Below are positions 49,488 through 58,703 of a stretch of DNA of 64,000 nucleotides, in pieces; within the stretch, counting starts at the first letter, position 1; each line of letters begins with the position of its first letter. The notes beneath the pieces were generated by a model. That model searched no databases. It was not told the DNA's origin and saw only the letters and a list, made by a program, of their open reading frames with translations. The stretch is from an uncultured Collinsella sp. (lineage in GTDB: Bacteria > Actinomycetota > Coriobacteriia > Coriobacteriales > Coriobacteriaceae). The DNA lies in the NCBI GenBank assembly GCA_900549715.1, contig URPK01000003.1:158074-222073 (forward strand), read 5' to 3'. The position numbers and the translations under genes were made by a program.

Positions 49488-52055
49488 ATGTTTACTCCGC
49501 TTATTACTCATGATCTGGACGGTACCGCGCTGGCAGCGCCCGTCAATACTGCGCGCTGCAACGGCGCCACGTACAAGACACGCACGATTGACGACCTTCG
49601 CATTAAGGACGATCGTCTGCGCGCTGCCATCGAGGGCACGGGGCACCTATTGTTCGACGGCGGCATGGGCACCATGTTGCAGGCCGCCGGCATGAAGGCA
49701 GGCGCCCTGCCCGAGCTGCTCAACTTTGAGGAGCCCCAGGTCATCACCGATATCCAGCGTCAGTACGTCGAGGCCGGCTGCGACGTGATCACCGCCAACA
49801 CCTTTGGCGCCAACGCCCACAAGCTCGACGGTGCCGCCACCGTGGCAGATGTCTTTGCCGCCGCGGTCTCTTGCGCTCGCGCGGCCGGCGCCCACTACGT
49901 CGCCGGCGACATCGGCCCCATCGGCGCGCTGCTTCGCCCCCTGGGTACCCTCAGCTTTGACGAGGCCTACGACCTCTTTGCCGAGGAGGTGCGCGCCGGC
50001 GTCGCCGCGGGTGTGGACCTCTTTATTATCGAGACTATGACCGACCTGGCCGAGATCAAGGCGGCGGTCCTCGCCTGCCGCGAGAACTCCGACCTGCCCG
50101 TCTTTGCCACCATGACTTTTGAGGAAGACGGTCGCACCTTCCTGGGAACGAGCCCCGAGGTCGCCGCCATCACGCTCGACGCCATCGGCGCCGACGTTTT
50201 GGGCATCAACTGCAGCCAGGGACCGGCCGAGCTCCGGGGGCTCGCCGCGCGCATGCTCACCGTAACGGACAAGCCCGTTATGGTGCAGGCCAATGCGGGA
50301 CTCCCCCACGTAGACGACGACGGCAACACCGTCTTTGACATCCAGGCCCCCGAATACGCCAAGGCCGTCGCCGGCATGATCGCCGACGGCGTAAGCGTCG
50401 TGGGCGGTTGCTGCGGCACCACGCCGGCGCACATGGCGGCCTTGCGCACGCTTATCGACAACCACACGCCCAGCCCGCGCCACCGCAAGCCCAGCATGTC
50501 GGTCACGAGCGCCCAAACGGTCGTGGACCTTCCCTGCGACGGCCACAAGATCGCCGTCATCGGCGAGCGCATCAATCCCACCGGCAAAAAGCGCCTGCAG
50601 CAGGCCCTGCGCGACGGCGACCTGGACTATGTCGTGAGCCAGGGCATCAGCCAGCAAGAGCAGGGTGCCGATATCCTGGACGTCAACGTGGGCCTGCCCG
50701 AGATCGACGAGGTCAAGATCATCCAACAGGCGACCGAGCAGCTCCAGGGCTCCACGCTGCTGCCGCTGCAGATCGACTCCACCGACCCCGCGGCCGTCGA
50801 GGCCGCCGTGCGCCGCTACGCCGGCAAGCCCATCATCAACTCGGTCAATGGCAAGCAGCAGATCATGGATGAGATCTTTCCGCTGGTCGCCCACTACGGC
50901 ACCAGCGTTGTCGGCCTTACGCTCGACGAAGGCGGCATCCCCGATACCGCCGAGGCCCGCTTTGCCATCGCCGAGCGCATCGTGGCCGAGGCTGCCCGCT
51001 ACGGCATCGGACCGGACCGCATCCTCATCGACTGCCTGGTCATGACCGCCTCGACCAATCAACGCCAGGCCGAGCAGATCCTGCGCGCCATGTCCCTGTG
51101 CAAGGAGCGCCTGGGCGTCAAATGCGCGCTCGGCGTGTCGAACATCAGCTTTGGCCTGCCTGCCCGCCCGCTGCTGGGCTCGGTCTTTTTGGCTGCCGCC
51201 TTCGGCGCAGGTCTCGATGCCCCCATCATGAACCCGGGCTCCAAGCGCTTTATGGACACCGTCTACAGCTATCGCGTCCTGAGCGTTGAGGACGAGGGCT
51301 CGACCGGATACATCGAGCGCTACGCCGGCTGGACCGATCCGTATAAGATCGCCGCAAACCCGGCAGCAGCTCAGGCCGCATCGAGTGATGCCGCGCCCGC
51401 TGCTGGCACCGCCGGCACCGACGGCAACGACGGCAACGACGACCCGATTCGTCGCATGGTCGTCTCGGGCCGCAAAGGCGAGATCGCTGCCGAGACCGAG
51501 CGTCTGCTGGCAGACCACGACGCCATGGACCTCATCAACAATCACTTTATCCCCGCCCTCGACGAAGTTGGCGTCCTCTTTGACCAGGGCAAGTTCTTCT
51601 TGCCGCAGCTTATGGCCTCGGCCGAAGCCGCACGCGTGGGCTTCGACACCATCAAGCGCCTGATGCCCGCCGGCGAGATTGCCGACAAGGGCAAGATCTG
51701 CGTGGCCACCGTCAAGGGCGACATCCACGATATTGGCAAGAACATCGTCAAAATGCTGCTCGACAACTACGGCTACACCGTCTTTGACCTAGGCCGCGAC
51801 GTTGACCCGCAAGAAGTGCTCAAGACCGTGCAGGAGCGTGATATTAAGCTCGTCGGCCTCTCGGCGCTTATGACTACCACCGTCGTGGCTATGGAAGAGA
51901 CCATCAAGCTGCTTCATGCCGAGGTGCCGGGCGTCAAGATCATCGTGGGCGGCGCCGTGCTCACCCCCGAATACGCCAAGCAGATCGGCGCGGACTACTA
52001 CGCCAAGGACGCCGCCGAAAGCGCTCGTATCGCCGAAGAGGTCTTTGGGCAGTAA
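49488..52055 (+). CDS. metH: Cobalamin-dependent methionine synthase (no activation domain)
   Basis: An 855-residue enzyme transferring methyl from methyl-THF to homocysteine. Domains in order: homocysteine methyltransferase (~40-325) with GINCSQGP and the zinc cysteines GGCCGTTPAHM; pterin-binding domain (~345-615) with IGERINPTGKK and DVNVGLPEID; B12 cap (~650-715); and B12-binding fold with GDIHDIGKNIV, His747 being the lower cobalt ligand, then GLSALMTTTV. The reactivation domain is missing from this chain and supplied by the gene just upstream. ATG 49488 follows TTAGGAGCC. Full-length MetH elsewhere is about 1,200 residues, so the split explains the shorter length. Confidence 0.95.
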   Translation: MFTPLITHDLDGTALAAPVNTARCNGATYKTRTIDDLRIKDDRLRAAIEGTGHLLFDGGMGTMLQAAGMKAGALPELLNFEEPQVITDIQRQYVEAGCDVITANTFGANAHKLDGAATVADVFAAAVSCARAAGAHYVAGDIGPIGALLRPLGTLSFDEAYDLFAEEVRAGVAAGVDLFIIETMTDLAEIKAAVLACRENSDLPVFATMTFEEDGRTFLGTSPEVAAITLDAIGADVLGINCSQGPAELRGLAARMLTVTDKPVMVQANAGLPHVDDDGNTVFDIQAPEYAKAVAGMIADGVSVVGGCCGTTPAHMAALRTLIDNHTPSPRHRKPSMSVTSAQTVVDLPCDGHKIAVIGERINPTGKKRLQQALRDGDLDYVVSQGISQQEQGADILDVNVGLPEIDEVKIIQQATEQLQGSTLLPLQIDSTDPAAVEAAVRRYAGKPIINSVNGKQQIMDEIFPLVAHYGTSVVGLTLDEGGIPDTAEARFAIAERIVAEAARYGIGPDRILIDCLVMTASTNQRQAEQILRAMSLCKERLGVKCALGVSNISFGLPARPLLGSVFLAAAFGAGLDAPIMNPGSKRFMDTVYSYRVLSVEDEGSTGYIERYAGWTDPYKIAANPAAAQAASSDAAPAAGTAGTDGNDGNDDPIRRMVVSGRKGEIAAETERLLADHDAMDLINNHFIPALDEVGVLFDQGKFFLPQLMASAEAARVGFDTIKRLMPAGEIADKGKICVATVKGDIHDIGKNIVKMLLDNYGYTVFDLGRDVDPQEVLKTVQERDIKLVGLSALMTTTVVAMEETIKLLHAEVPGVKIIVGGAVLTPEYAKQIGADYYAKDAAESARIAEEVFGQ

Positions 52056-52080
52056 CACAACGGAAACAACCGAGCACCAA

Positions 52081-52118
52081 AACGTGCCGCATGCGCCACT
52101 TGGCACGTGCGGCACGTT
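52081..52118 (+). terminator. Hairpin after metH
   Basis: Perfect 11-bp arms AACGTGCCGCA / TGCGGCACGTT with a 16-base loop, 26 bases after metH. No T-tract; terminator or processing site for the met operon, just before the UPF0210 gene. Confidence 0.5.
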
Positions 52119-52163
52119 AGAATAGATAAGACTATGCTCGTTTTGGCAGATAGGAGCGCAAGG

Positions 52164-53528
52164 ATGGCGATCACGCCCGCAGAAATCGCGGAAACCCGCG
52201 GCATGGTTGAGGAACAGAACCTCGACATCAGGACCATCACCATGGGTGTTTCGCTCATGGGTTGCGGTGACGAGAACCTCGACCGCATGTGCACGAAGAT
52301 CTACGACCACGTGACGCACACGGCTGAGCATCTGGTCGAGACCGCCGAGAACCTCGAGCGCGAGTACGGTATCCCCATCGTCAACAAGCGCGTTTCCGTC
52401 ACCCCGGTGGCGCAGATCGCCGCATGCTGCAAGGATGAGGACCTCACCCCCATCGCGCATGCCCTCGACCGCGCGGCCGAGACGCTCGGCATCGATTACC
52501 TGGGCGGCTTCTCCGCACTCGTCCAGAAGGGCATCGGCGACGCCGATCGACGCGTCATCCAGTCCATCCCCCAGGCGCTCGCCACCACGAGCCGCGTCTG
52601 CTCCAGCGTCAACGTCGCCAGCCTGCGTGCCGGCATCAACATGGACGCCGTGCTCATGGCCGCGCAGACCATCATCGACGCCGCCAAGCTCACGGCCGAC
52701 CAGGATTCCGTTGGCGCTTCCAAGTTTGTCTGCTTTGCCAACATGGTCGAGGACTCCCCGTTTATGGCGGGCGCCGTCCACGGCGGTGGCGAGGCCGACG
52801 CCGTCATCAACGTAGGCGTCTCGGGCCCCGGCGTTATGGCCGCTGCCCTGGAGACGCTGCCCGATTCCGCCTCGATGATGGAAGTCGCCGAAAAGATAAA
52901 GCAGACCGCCTTTAAGATCACCCGTGCCGGCGAGCTCATGAGCCGCGAGGCCGCCCATCGTCTGGGTGTCGAGAAAGGCATTGTCGACCTGTCGCTGGCT
53001 CCCACGCCTGCCATTGGCGACTCCGTCGCGCGCATCCTCGAAATCATCGGCGTGGGCACCTGCGGTGGCCCCGGCACGACCTGCGCGCTCGCCATGCTCA
53101 ACGATGCCGTCAAGAAGGGCGGCGTCATGGCCAGCTCCAGCGTGGGCGGCCTCTCGGGCGCCTTTATCCCCGTGTCCGAGGACGCCGGCATGATCGCCGC
53201 CGTCGAGGCCGGCGCGCTTTCGCTCGAGAAGCTCGAGGCCATGACCTGCGTGTGCTCCGTTGGCCTGGACATGATCGCCATCCCCGGCGACACCCCGGTC
53301 GAGACCATCGCCGGCATCATCGCCGACGAGATGGCCATCGGCGTCATCAACAACAAGACCACGGCCGTCCGCGTGATCCCTGCCATCGGCAAGGGCGTGG
53401 GCGACTGCGTCGAGTACGGCGGCCTGTTCGGCCGTGCACCCATCATGCCGGTGAACCCCAACGCCGGCACCGTGCTCGCCCACCGTGGTGGACGCTTCCC
53501 GGCACCGCTGAACTCGCTGAAGAACTAG
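52164..53528 (+). CDS. UPF0210 / PFL-family (DUF711) protein
   Basis: A 454-residue cytoplasmic protein of the conserved UPF0210 family, annotated as PFL-like for its distant resemblance to pyruvate formate-lyase barrels. Signatures: NLDIRTITMGVSLMGC (~15-30), GFSALVQKGIGDADR, ANMVEDSPFMAGAVHGGGEA, VGTCGGPGTTCALAMLND, and the end HRGGRFPAPLNSLKN. ATG 52164 (MAITPAEIAETRG) follows GGAG. In many Firmicutes and Actinobacteria it is encoded beside an ACT-domain protein; that partner is not seen here. Biochemical role unknown. Confidence 0.92.
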   Translation: MAITPAEIAETRGMVEEQNLDIRTITMGVSLMGCGDENLDRMCTKIYDHVTHTAEHLVETAENLEREYGIPIVNKRVSVTPVAQIAACCKDEDLTPIAHALDRAAETLGIDYLGGFSALVQKGIGDADRRVIQSIPQALATTSRVCSSVNVASLRAGINMDAVLMAAQTIIDAAKLTADQDSVGASKFVCFANMVEDSPFMAGAVHGGGEADAVINVGVSGPGVMAAALETLPDSASMMEVAEKIKQTAFKITRAGELMSREAAHRLGVEKGIVDLSLAPTPAIGDSVARILEIIGVGTCGGPGTTCALAMLNDAVKKGGVMASSSVGGLSGAFIPVSEDAGMIAAVEAGALSLEKLEAMTCVCSVGLDMIAIPGDTPVETIAGIIADEMAIGVINNKTTAVRVIPAIGKGVGDCVEYGGLFGRAPIMPVNPNAGTVLAHRGGRFPAPLNSLKN

Positions 53529-53545
53529 CTGAGGGGTTCGGGCGA

Positions 53546-53679
53546 GGAGCCCCGGGGAGGGCAAATATATAAGGTCGCCTGCTCGGACAGTCCTGACTCG
53601 CACGGAGAGCACATTAAGTGCTCTCCGGCTCGTGCGGAACTCGCGATCGACCTTATATATTTGCCCTCCCCGGGGCTCC
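53546..53679. repeat. 134-bp element with perfect 32-bp inverted ends
   Basis: 53546-53577 and 53648-53679 are exact reverse complements over 32 bases; the outer end reads GGAGCCCCGGGGAGGGCAAA. The 70-base interior carries a second hairpin, GGAGAGCAC / GTGCTCTCC (53604-53612 / 53618-53626), with further pairing CGCAC/GTGCG. No coding potential. It starts 18 bases after the UPF0210 stop. Confidence 0.85.
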
Positions 53680-53844
53680 CGCACAACGGGACCTCGGTTG
53701 GGTTCTATCCCGGTTGCAGTTGCTTCGCTCCTGCACCACATGGTTGATACGGCGGTTTGGCGTTGGATCGGTTCTTTCTGATATATGCTGGTTGCGGCTC
53801 TTCTTTTGGGAGGAGTCGCTTTTTTGTTGCTAGGAGGTTGGCCC

Positions 53845-54732
53845 GTGGTTGATGGGGATGCTCGCTCTGGGCTTCTTTCTGCTGATTGGAATGGCGAATG
53901 GATGCGTTTGCAAGCTGGTCGGCGGCGGGCTGATGACTCTTTTGAGTGGGATAAGCGGGCTCGGCATTTTCGGCCGCTTGAGACTGCCCCGTATGCCCGG
54001 GACTTTATGAAGCTGTTGGCGTTAAAGCCTGGTGAGTCGGTGCTGGATATGGGGTGTGGGGCTGGGTCGATTGCTATTCCGCTTGCGCAAGACGGACATC
54101 CTGTGATTGCTGCTGACTTTTCCCCTGCCATGTTGGGCACGCTTGATGCTGGCATTGAGTACTATGGGCTCGAGAATCGCATTACACCGCTTGAGCTTGC
54201 TTGGGATGATGATTGGGATTTGGTTGGACCGGTCGCGAAAGCGGTGGATGTTGCCTTTGCCAGTCGGTCGGTTACGACGACCAATCTAAAAGGTGCGCTT
54301 GCCAAGCTCGACCGTACGGCTCGTCGCCGTTGTGCTGTCACGATGGTCGCCAACTCCAGCCCGCGCTATGACCTGCACTTGATGAACGCTATCGGCGCCT
54401 CGGTTACCTGCAGCAATGGCTTTGTGTACGCCTTCAACATCCTCATTCAGATGGGTGCCCTGCCGCAGGTTACATACTTTGAATCGCCTCGTCGCGATAC
54501 CTTCGATAGCCTTGAGGCAGGCGTGGCGGATTTTTCCCGTATGCTCGAGCATGGCAACGAGGATAAGATCGACCGCCTGCGCGACTATATCTCTCAGCAC
54601 ATGATCGAAAACCCCCATGCCGGCGAGCCGGGCTCCAAGGGCGTGCCGCAGGGGCGCTATATGCTCGACCATATCCGTAAGGTTCGCTGGGCGTTTATTG
54701 CATGGGAACCGGTCTCTGAATCCCGCTCGTAG
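53845..54732 (+). CDS. Class I SAM-dependent methyltransferase
   Basis: A 295-residue methyltransferase. SAM motif I is VLDMGCGAGSIAIPLAQDGH (~65-84), motif II is VIAADFSPAML, and VDVAFASRSV lies in the motif III/IV region. The C-terminal half is specific and unassigned (SVTCSNGFVYAFNILIQMGA, HMIENPHAGEPGSKG). GTG 53845 is chosen because AGGAGG precedes it; earlier ATG 53785 adds a hydrophobic stretch without a ribosome-binding site. The first ~500 bases use many T-ending codons, unlike the later half. Substrate unknown. Confidence 0.85.
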   Translation: MVDGDARSGLLSADWNGEWMRLQAGRRRADDSFEWDKRARHFRPLETAPYARDFMKLLALKPGESVLDMGCGAGSIAIPLAQDGHPVIAADFSPAMLGTLDAGIEYYGLENRITPLELAWDDDWDLVGPVAKAVDVAFASRSVTTTNLKGALAKLDRTARRRCAVTMVANSSPRYDLHLMNAIGASVTCSNGFVYAFNILIQMGALPQVTYFESPRRDTFDSLEAGVADFSRMLEHGNEDKIDRLRDYISQHMIENPHAGEPGSKGVPQGRYMLDHIRKVRWAFIAWEPVSESRS

Positions 54733-54890
54733 CCCGTTCACAGCCCGCACTGCCCATCACCTCGGCATCCGCATTCTTTTTGAACTGGGCAAACGCGCTC
54801 CACACCGCGCCGTTCCTGCGCTATCGTGGGACAGCTCACGTAGATTAAGGCCCCGTCGCGGGGCGCCCCATACATAGAAAGCGAGAACCC

Positions 54891-55190
54891 ATGGCACTGA
54901 CAGGAGCACAGGTCAAGCAGCTTCGCAGCATGGCCCATCACCTCAACCCCGCCATCATCATCGGTAAGTCCGATGTCAACGAGGGCACCGTCGAGCAGAC
55001 GGTCGCCTACCTGGAGAAGCACGAGCTCGTTAAGTGCTCCGTGCTGGACGGCTCCAGCCTTTCTGCCCGCGAGGCCGCCGAAGAGCTCGCCGATCGCTGC
55101 CATGCCGAGGTCGTCCAGGTTATCGGCCGCAAGTTCTCGCTGTATCGCGAGTCCTCGCGCAAGGACATCGAGAAGATTAAGCTCGTCTAA
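54891..55190 (+). CDS. yhbY: YhbY-family RNA-binding protein
   Basis: A 99-residue single CRM-domain protein associated with 50S ribosome assembly. The start ALTGAQVKQLRSMAHHLNPA is canonical, IIIGKSDVNEG (22-32) contains the GxxG-type RNA-binding loop, and IGRKFSLYRESS closes the domain. AAAGCGAG lies just before the ATG. It is transcribed alone and ends at a clear terminator. Confidence 0.95.
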   Translation: MALTGAQVKQLRSMAHHLNPAIIIGKSDVNEGTVEQTVAYLEKHELVKCSVLDGSSLSAREAAEELADRCHAEVVQVIGRKFSLYRESSRKDIEKIKLV

Positions 55191-55229
55191 GAGCCGACGA
55201 TCCGGCGAGCCAACATACATCAAGCTTGC

Positions 55230-55261
55230 GAGCGTCCGAGCAATTCGGACGCTCATTTTTT
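55230..55261 (+). terminator. yhbY terminator
   Basis: Perfect 10-bp arms GAGCGTCCGA / TCGGACGCTC with GCAAT loop, followed by ATTTTTT. Its T-tract overlaps the last bases of the converging regulator gene. Confidence 0.92.
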
Positions 55262-58259
55262 ATCGCTCGACGAGCACGCGGTTGAGCCTGCCCTCCACCA
55301 AGCGCTCGTACAGACGCCGCGTCTCGGGCTCAGGCACGCCATTGACCTGCTCCCTCAGGTGATGCATATGTCCACTGTACAGCTCGACGATATCGCGTCG
55401 TCGCCCCGCCGCACCGTAGACGCGCATGGCGCAACGCACCATGTCCTCGCGCGCCGTCTCTTGCCGCAGCCCCGACTCCACCAGCCATACCGCCGACTGC
55501 AGGTCGTTTTCTTCTAGAGCGGCATTCGCGCCCCGAATCATGCAGTCGATATACTTCGATTCCATAATGCGCCGCATACGCAAAAAGTAGGTGGGATTAC
55601 AGCCATTGGGAACATACAACGGGCCGGCGTAGAGTTGCTCGATCTTAAGGCACAGCTCGACCAGATGGGGTCCGCGCGCACCCGTGCGATTTCCCAAAAC
55701 TTCGCGGCTTATCTGATCAAACAACCGCACGTCAGTCTTGACGTAATCGCCGTTAAGCCCAATGCACTCGTTTTGGATCAGCACACACGACTTGCCGTCC
55801 GGTGTCGGCCCCAAGGCCGAACGCAGGCGCGATATCGTCGAGTACAGATTGTTACGAGCGCTATTGAACTCGGCATGGGGCCACAGCTCCATAGCCAGCG
55901 TCTCGCGGTCGACCAGCGCATCCATACCCAGTGCAAGCCGCTCGGCAAGCGTTGCCGCTTTCTTGCGGCGCCACATCTTATCCGTGATGGGAAACCCGTC
56001 GCGCTCGGCGCGAAACGCCCCAAACATGCGGATCTCGATATGGCCAATCATATCGACACCCTCGGCATCGCCGGCCTGGAACAGACGCTCGCCTTCGCCC
56101 TCAAAGTCGTCACGCAGCGAATACCGCGACAGCTCGCGCACCGGGAGCTTCTTTCGAATTCTAGCAGCCGGCTCACCCAGACAATGCATCGCAAGACGCG
56201 CAAACAGCCGATACGACGGATCCAAAATCCCTGGGCGGTTCATGGACATCCAGGCTGCAAGGTCGCTATCGCGGCCCGCAGAGGCCAAATGCAGCGCCAC
56301 TATCCAAGCCTCGGCACCACCGACCTGCGTCCGACTCAAATCGAGCAGCTCTGCCTCTTCGCGCACCGATACCATCGATGTATTGCGTAAGTACGCCGCG
56401 CGCTCTAGCAGCAGTGCGTTGTCGCGTATGTATCCAATCGATTCCTCGGCAAGCCTGAGCACCTGCACCGCACGGAATTTGGCATTGACCGGACGCCCCT
56501 CGGCCAGCGACTGCCAGCCTTCCAGTATCAAGCCAAACAACTGGACTTGATTGTCACGCACGCGCACGGCAAAACGGTCGAGCTCATTGAATGCCTGCTC
56601 GTCGGTCACCGGCATGCCGGCAAGCAGGCGCCGCGCCGATAACACCATGCGCACCCAGATGGCGAGCGCTCGGATTCCACGCGCTTCGAGCGCCTCGAGC
56701 GTCAGGGCCATCTCGTCATCACGCTCATCGATCCCCGCATACGATCCATCAAATAGCTCCGTCAACATGCGGTCCGCCCGCACAAACGTCCCCGCGATAT
56801 CGAGCTCGCAATCGTAGGCCTTATCCGTTTTGAGCCCCGCGAGGATCTCACCGCCCTTCGCCCGCTCGGTCAGCCCATGCTTTATCTCGACATGTGCGGA
56901 CAGCATGTCGAGTGCGGCACAAGACGCCTCACTTTCCAACGCTGTACGGCTTGCCGGAAGCCCCAGACCGCTATCTCCATAACAGGCGGCCGTAAACGCA
57001 TGCGCCACCTTCCACGACACGGGATCGAGCTCGCAAATCGCTTGCTCGCCCGCACGCTCGATAATTGAGGCCATATACCGCGCGAGCTTTGTATTGGAGA
57101 CGCTCACCGCCGCCAGATAGATGCCGAGTGCCTCGTCAGGCGTCGGCTCCGATGCCTGGCCATCTGCCTCGGACTTTCCCAGCGCCGCGCGGCAGACATC
57201 CCCTCCATGCCCTGTCAGGGCCAGATCGACCCCATACTGCCCGGCAAGCTCCAACACCGCACTGCGGTCCAAAAACGCGTCGGCGAGGTCCATCGCGATA
57301 TCGCAGCGCCCCGCTTTAATCAATATACGCGCCGCCCGCACAACGAGTTCGGGGCGAATTTCGGCGACCAGTTTGCGCAATCGTAGGCGTGCGTTGTCCT
57401 CGGTACCCAAGCAGGTAAAGCTCCGGCCTGCCGGATCAACGCCAAAAATGGGATAATCGCGGACGAGATAGGACTGGTCAATCGCCGAAAGCCTAACACC
57501 GCAGGCCTCGAGCTCCGAAATATTGCCCTCACCCATTAAGACCATCAAGCATGCCACACTAAACAGGGCGTTGTTCTCGAGCGACGCCAGATCAACAAGT
57601 GCCGCACCGTAAATATTGACGATCTCGTTTTCGAGCATCTGGGCAACGTCTCCCTGCCCGTATAGTCCCGACTGCATAGCCGAGACGAGCTCGGGCACAC
57701 CCTGCGTAAGCTGATAGAAGTCGAGCGATGTGCTGATCGAAAACGCCGATGCCCACGCCGAATACTCATAGGCATGCACCTTGAGCATCTGCGCGTTGAC
57801 TTTAATCGAATCGCCCAGTCCATGAATCAGCTGGCGATTCGAAGGACGGCAGCTCATAAAGACCCCAACCCCCATAGCACGCAGGCTTCGGATTCGGTCG
57901 ATCAGCTCCTCGGTCTCGCTCTGGCTGAGGTTAGGCACGTTATCGATTGCAATCAGGGAGTGCGGCTTGTCCTTAAGCTCTTCGGTAACGACCTCGAGCT
58001 GCATAAACACCTCGCGCCCAATGGCGCGGTCTGCCTCGATGATTCGCACGGGGCCTCGCGTCGGATCGCTTTTAACCTCTTGGGCATACTGCAGCAGCAC
58101 CGAGGTTTTCCCAAAGCCATCAGGCGCGTAGAGGACTACGATGCCGGCCTTTCGGCCCTTGGCGATAAGTTCGTTCATCAAGCGATCGCGCCGCACCATA
58201 TAGCTACTGCCCAGAGGTATAAGCTCGAGGTCATCCGTATTGCCCAAATCGTTAACCAT
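55260..58259 (-). CDS. Large ATPase regulator with C-terminal winged-helix/BTAD domain
   Basis: A 999-residue cytoplasmic regulator. N-terminal P-loop VLYAPDGFGKTSVLLQY (~42-58) and Walker B-like LIAIDNVPNL suggest a MalT/STAND-type ATPase. A long helical middle (~250-740) follows. From ~755 an OmpR-type winged helix is seen (IEIRMFGAFRAERDGFPI, ERLALGMDALVDRETLAMEL, SARNNLYSTISRLRSAL), followed by a bacterial transcriptional activator domain ending with LVEGRLNRVLVER. This resembles SARP/LAL hybrid activators of actinobacteria. It is read alone, toward yhbY. Ligand and targets unknown; the neighbouring nagB-crr-glmM cluster is a candidate target by position only. Confidence 0.82.
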   Translation of the reverse strand: MVNDLGNTDDLELIPLGSSYMVRRDRLMNELIAKGRKAGIVVLYAPDGFGKTSVLLQYAQEVKSDPTRGPVRIIEADRAIGREVFMQLEVVTEELKDKPHSLIAIDNVPNLSQSETEELIDRIRSLRAMGVGVFMSCRPSNRQLIHGLGDSIKVNAQMLKVHAYEYSAWASAFSISTSLDFYQLTQGVPELVSAMQSGLYGQGDVAQMLENEIVNIYGAALVDLASLENNALFSVACLMVLMGEGNISELEACGVRLSAIDQSYLVRDYPIFGVDPAGRSFTCLGTEDNARLRLRKLVAEIRPELVVRAARILIKAGRCDIAMDLADAFLDRSAVLELAGQYGVDLALTGHGGDVCRAALGKSEADGQASEPTPDEALGIYLAAVSVSNTKLARYMASIIERAGEQAICELDPVSWKVAHAFTAACYGDSGLGLPASRTALESEASCAALDMLSAHVEIKHGLTERAKGGEILAGLKTDKAYDCELDIAGTFVRADRMLTELFDGSYAGIDERDDEMALTLEALEARGIRALAIWVRMVLSARRLLAGMPVTDEQAFNELDRFAVRVRDNQVQLFGLILEGWQSLAEGRPVNAKFRAVQVLRLAEESIGYIRDNALLLERAAYLRNTSMVSVREEAELLDLSRTQVGGAEAWIVALHLASAGRDSDLAAWMSMNRPGILDPSYRLFARLAMHCLGEPAARIRKKLPVRELSRYSLRDDFEGEGERLFQAGDAEGVDMIGHIEIRMFGAFRAERDGFPITDKMWRRKKAATLAERLALGMDALVDRETLAMELWPHAEFNSARNNLYSTISRLRSALGPTPDGKSCVLIQNECIGLNGDYVKTDVRLFDQISREVLGNRTGARGPHLVELCLKIEQLYAGPLYVPNGCNPTYFLRMRRIMESKYIDCMIRGANAALEENDLQSAVWLVESGLRQETAREDMVRCAMRVYGAAGRRRDIVELYSGHMHHLREQVNGVPEPETRRLYERLVEGRLNRVLVER

Positions 58260-58646
58260 GCCCGCTCCTCAACTCGACCACATGGACACCGTAACGCTAG
58301 ACCATATGTATCGCTAGATGAATAGAGCGATGCTACGGTTTAGGATGTTTGTTGGTACGCAAATGGCAAGTTTTTGTTCAGCGTGGTCCGATTGAAACTT
58401 ATCCCCCAACCAATCAGTCTTTGCGCAGGTCAATGCGCTTGCCAGCTTGTCCCATCCTTTGGCAGTGTACCTCAAATGAACGCTGTTCAATTATGTTGCG
58501 CAACTCACCTAGCGCCAGCTACCGTCTGCGACCTTTTCATAGCATTTATGCATAGTATCTGTTATGGAATGAATCATGCTGCACCAGACGTACCCGTCAA
58601 GCTCACGGCAAGGTTTTCGTCAAGTACACGGCGTACGCTCAGCAAA
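58260..58646. other. Intergenic region upstream of the large regulator
   Basis: About 390 bases, noticeably AT-richer than the flanks, holding no supported gene. It must contain the promoter of the leftward regulator gene; CGCTAG occurs twice 17 bases apart near 58294-58316, but no clear -35/-10 pair stands out. Confidence 0.4.
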
Positions 58647-58671
58647 AAGGCCCCCGCAAAGCGGAGGCCTT
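58643..58671 (-). terminator. nagB terminator
   Basis: Eleven-bp arms with one mismatch (58647-58657 / 58661-58671) and AAA loop, followed on the minus strand by TTTTTGC. Lies 32 bases after the nagB stop. Confidence 0.85.
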
Positions 58672-58703
58672 CGGCAAAGCTATGTCGAGGTGATAGGCTT
58701 TCG

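Noticed and set aside
49647..54155. Very long minus-strand frames opposite metH and the UPF0210 gene
   Set aside because: Antisense frames of well-supported genes, also running through the 134-bp inverted repeat and the metH hairpin.
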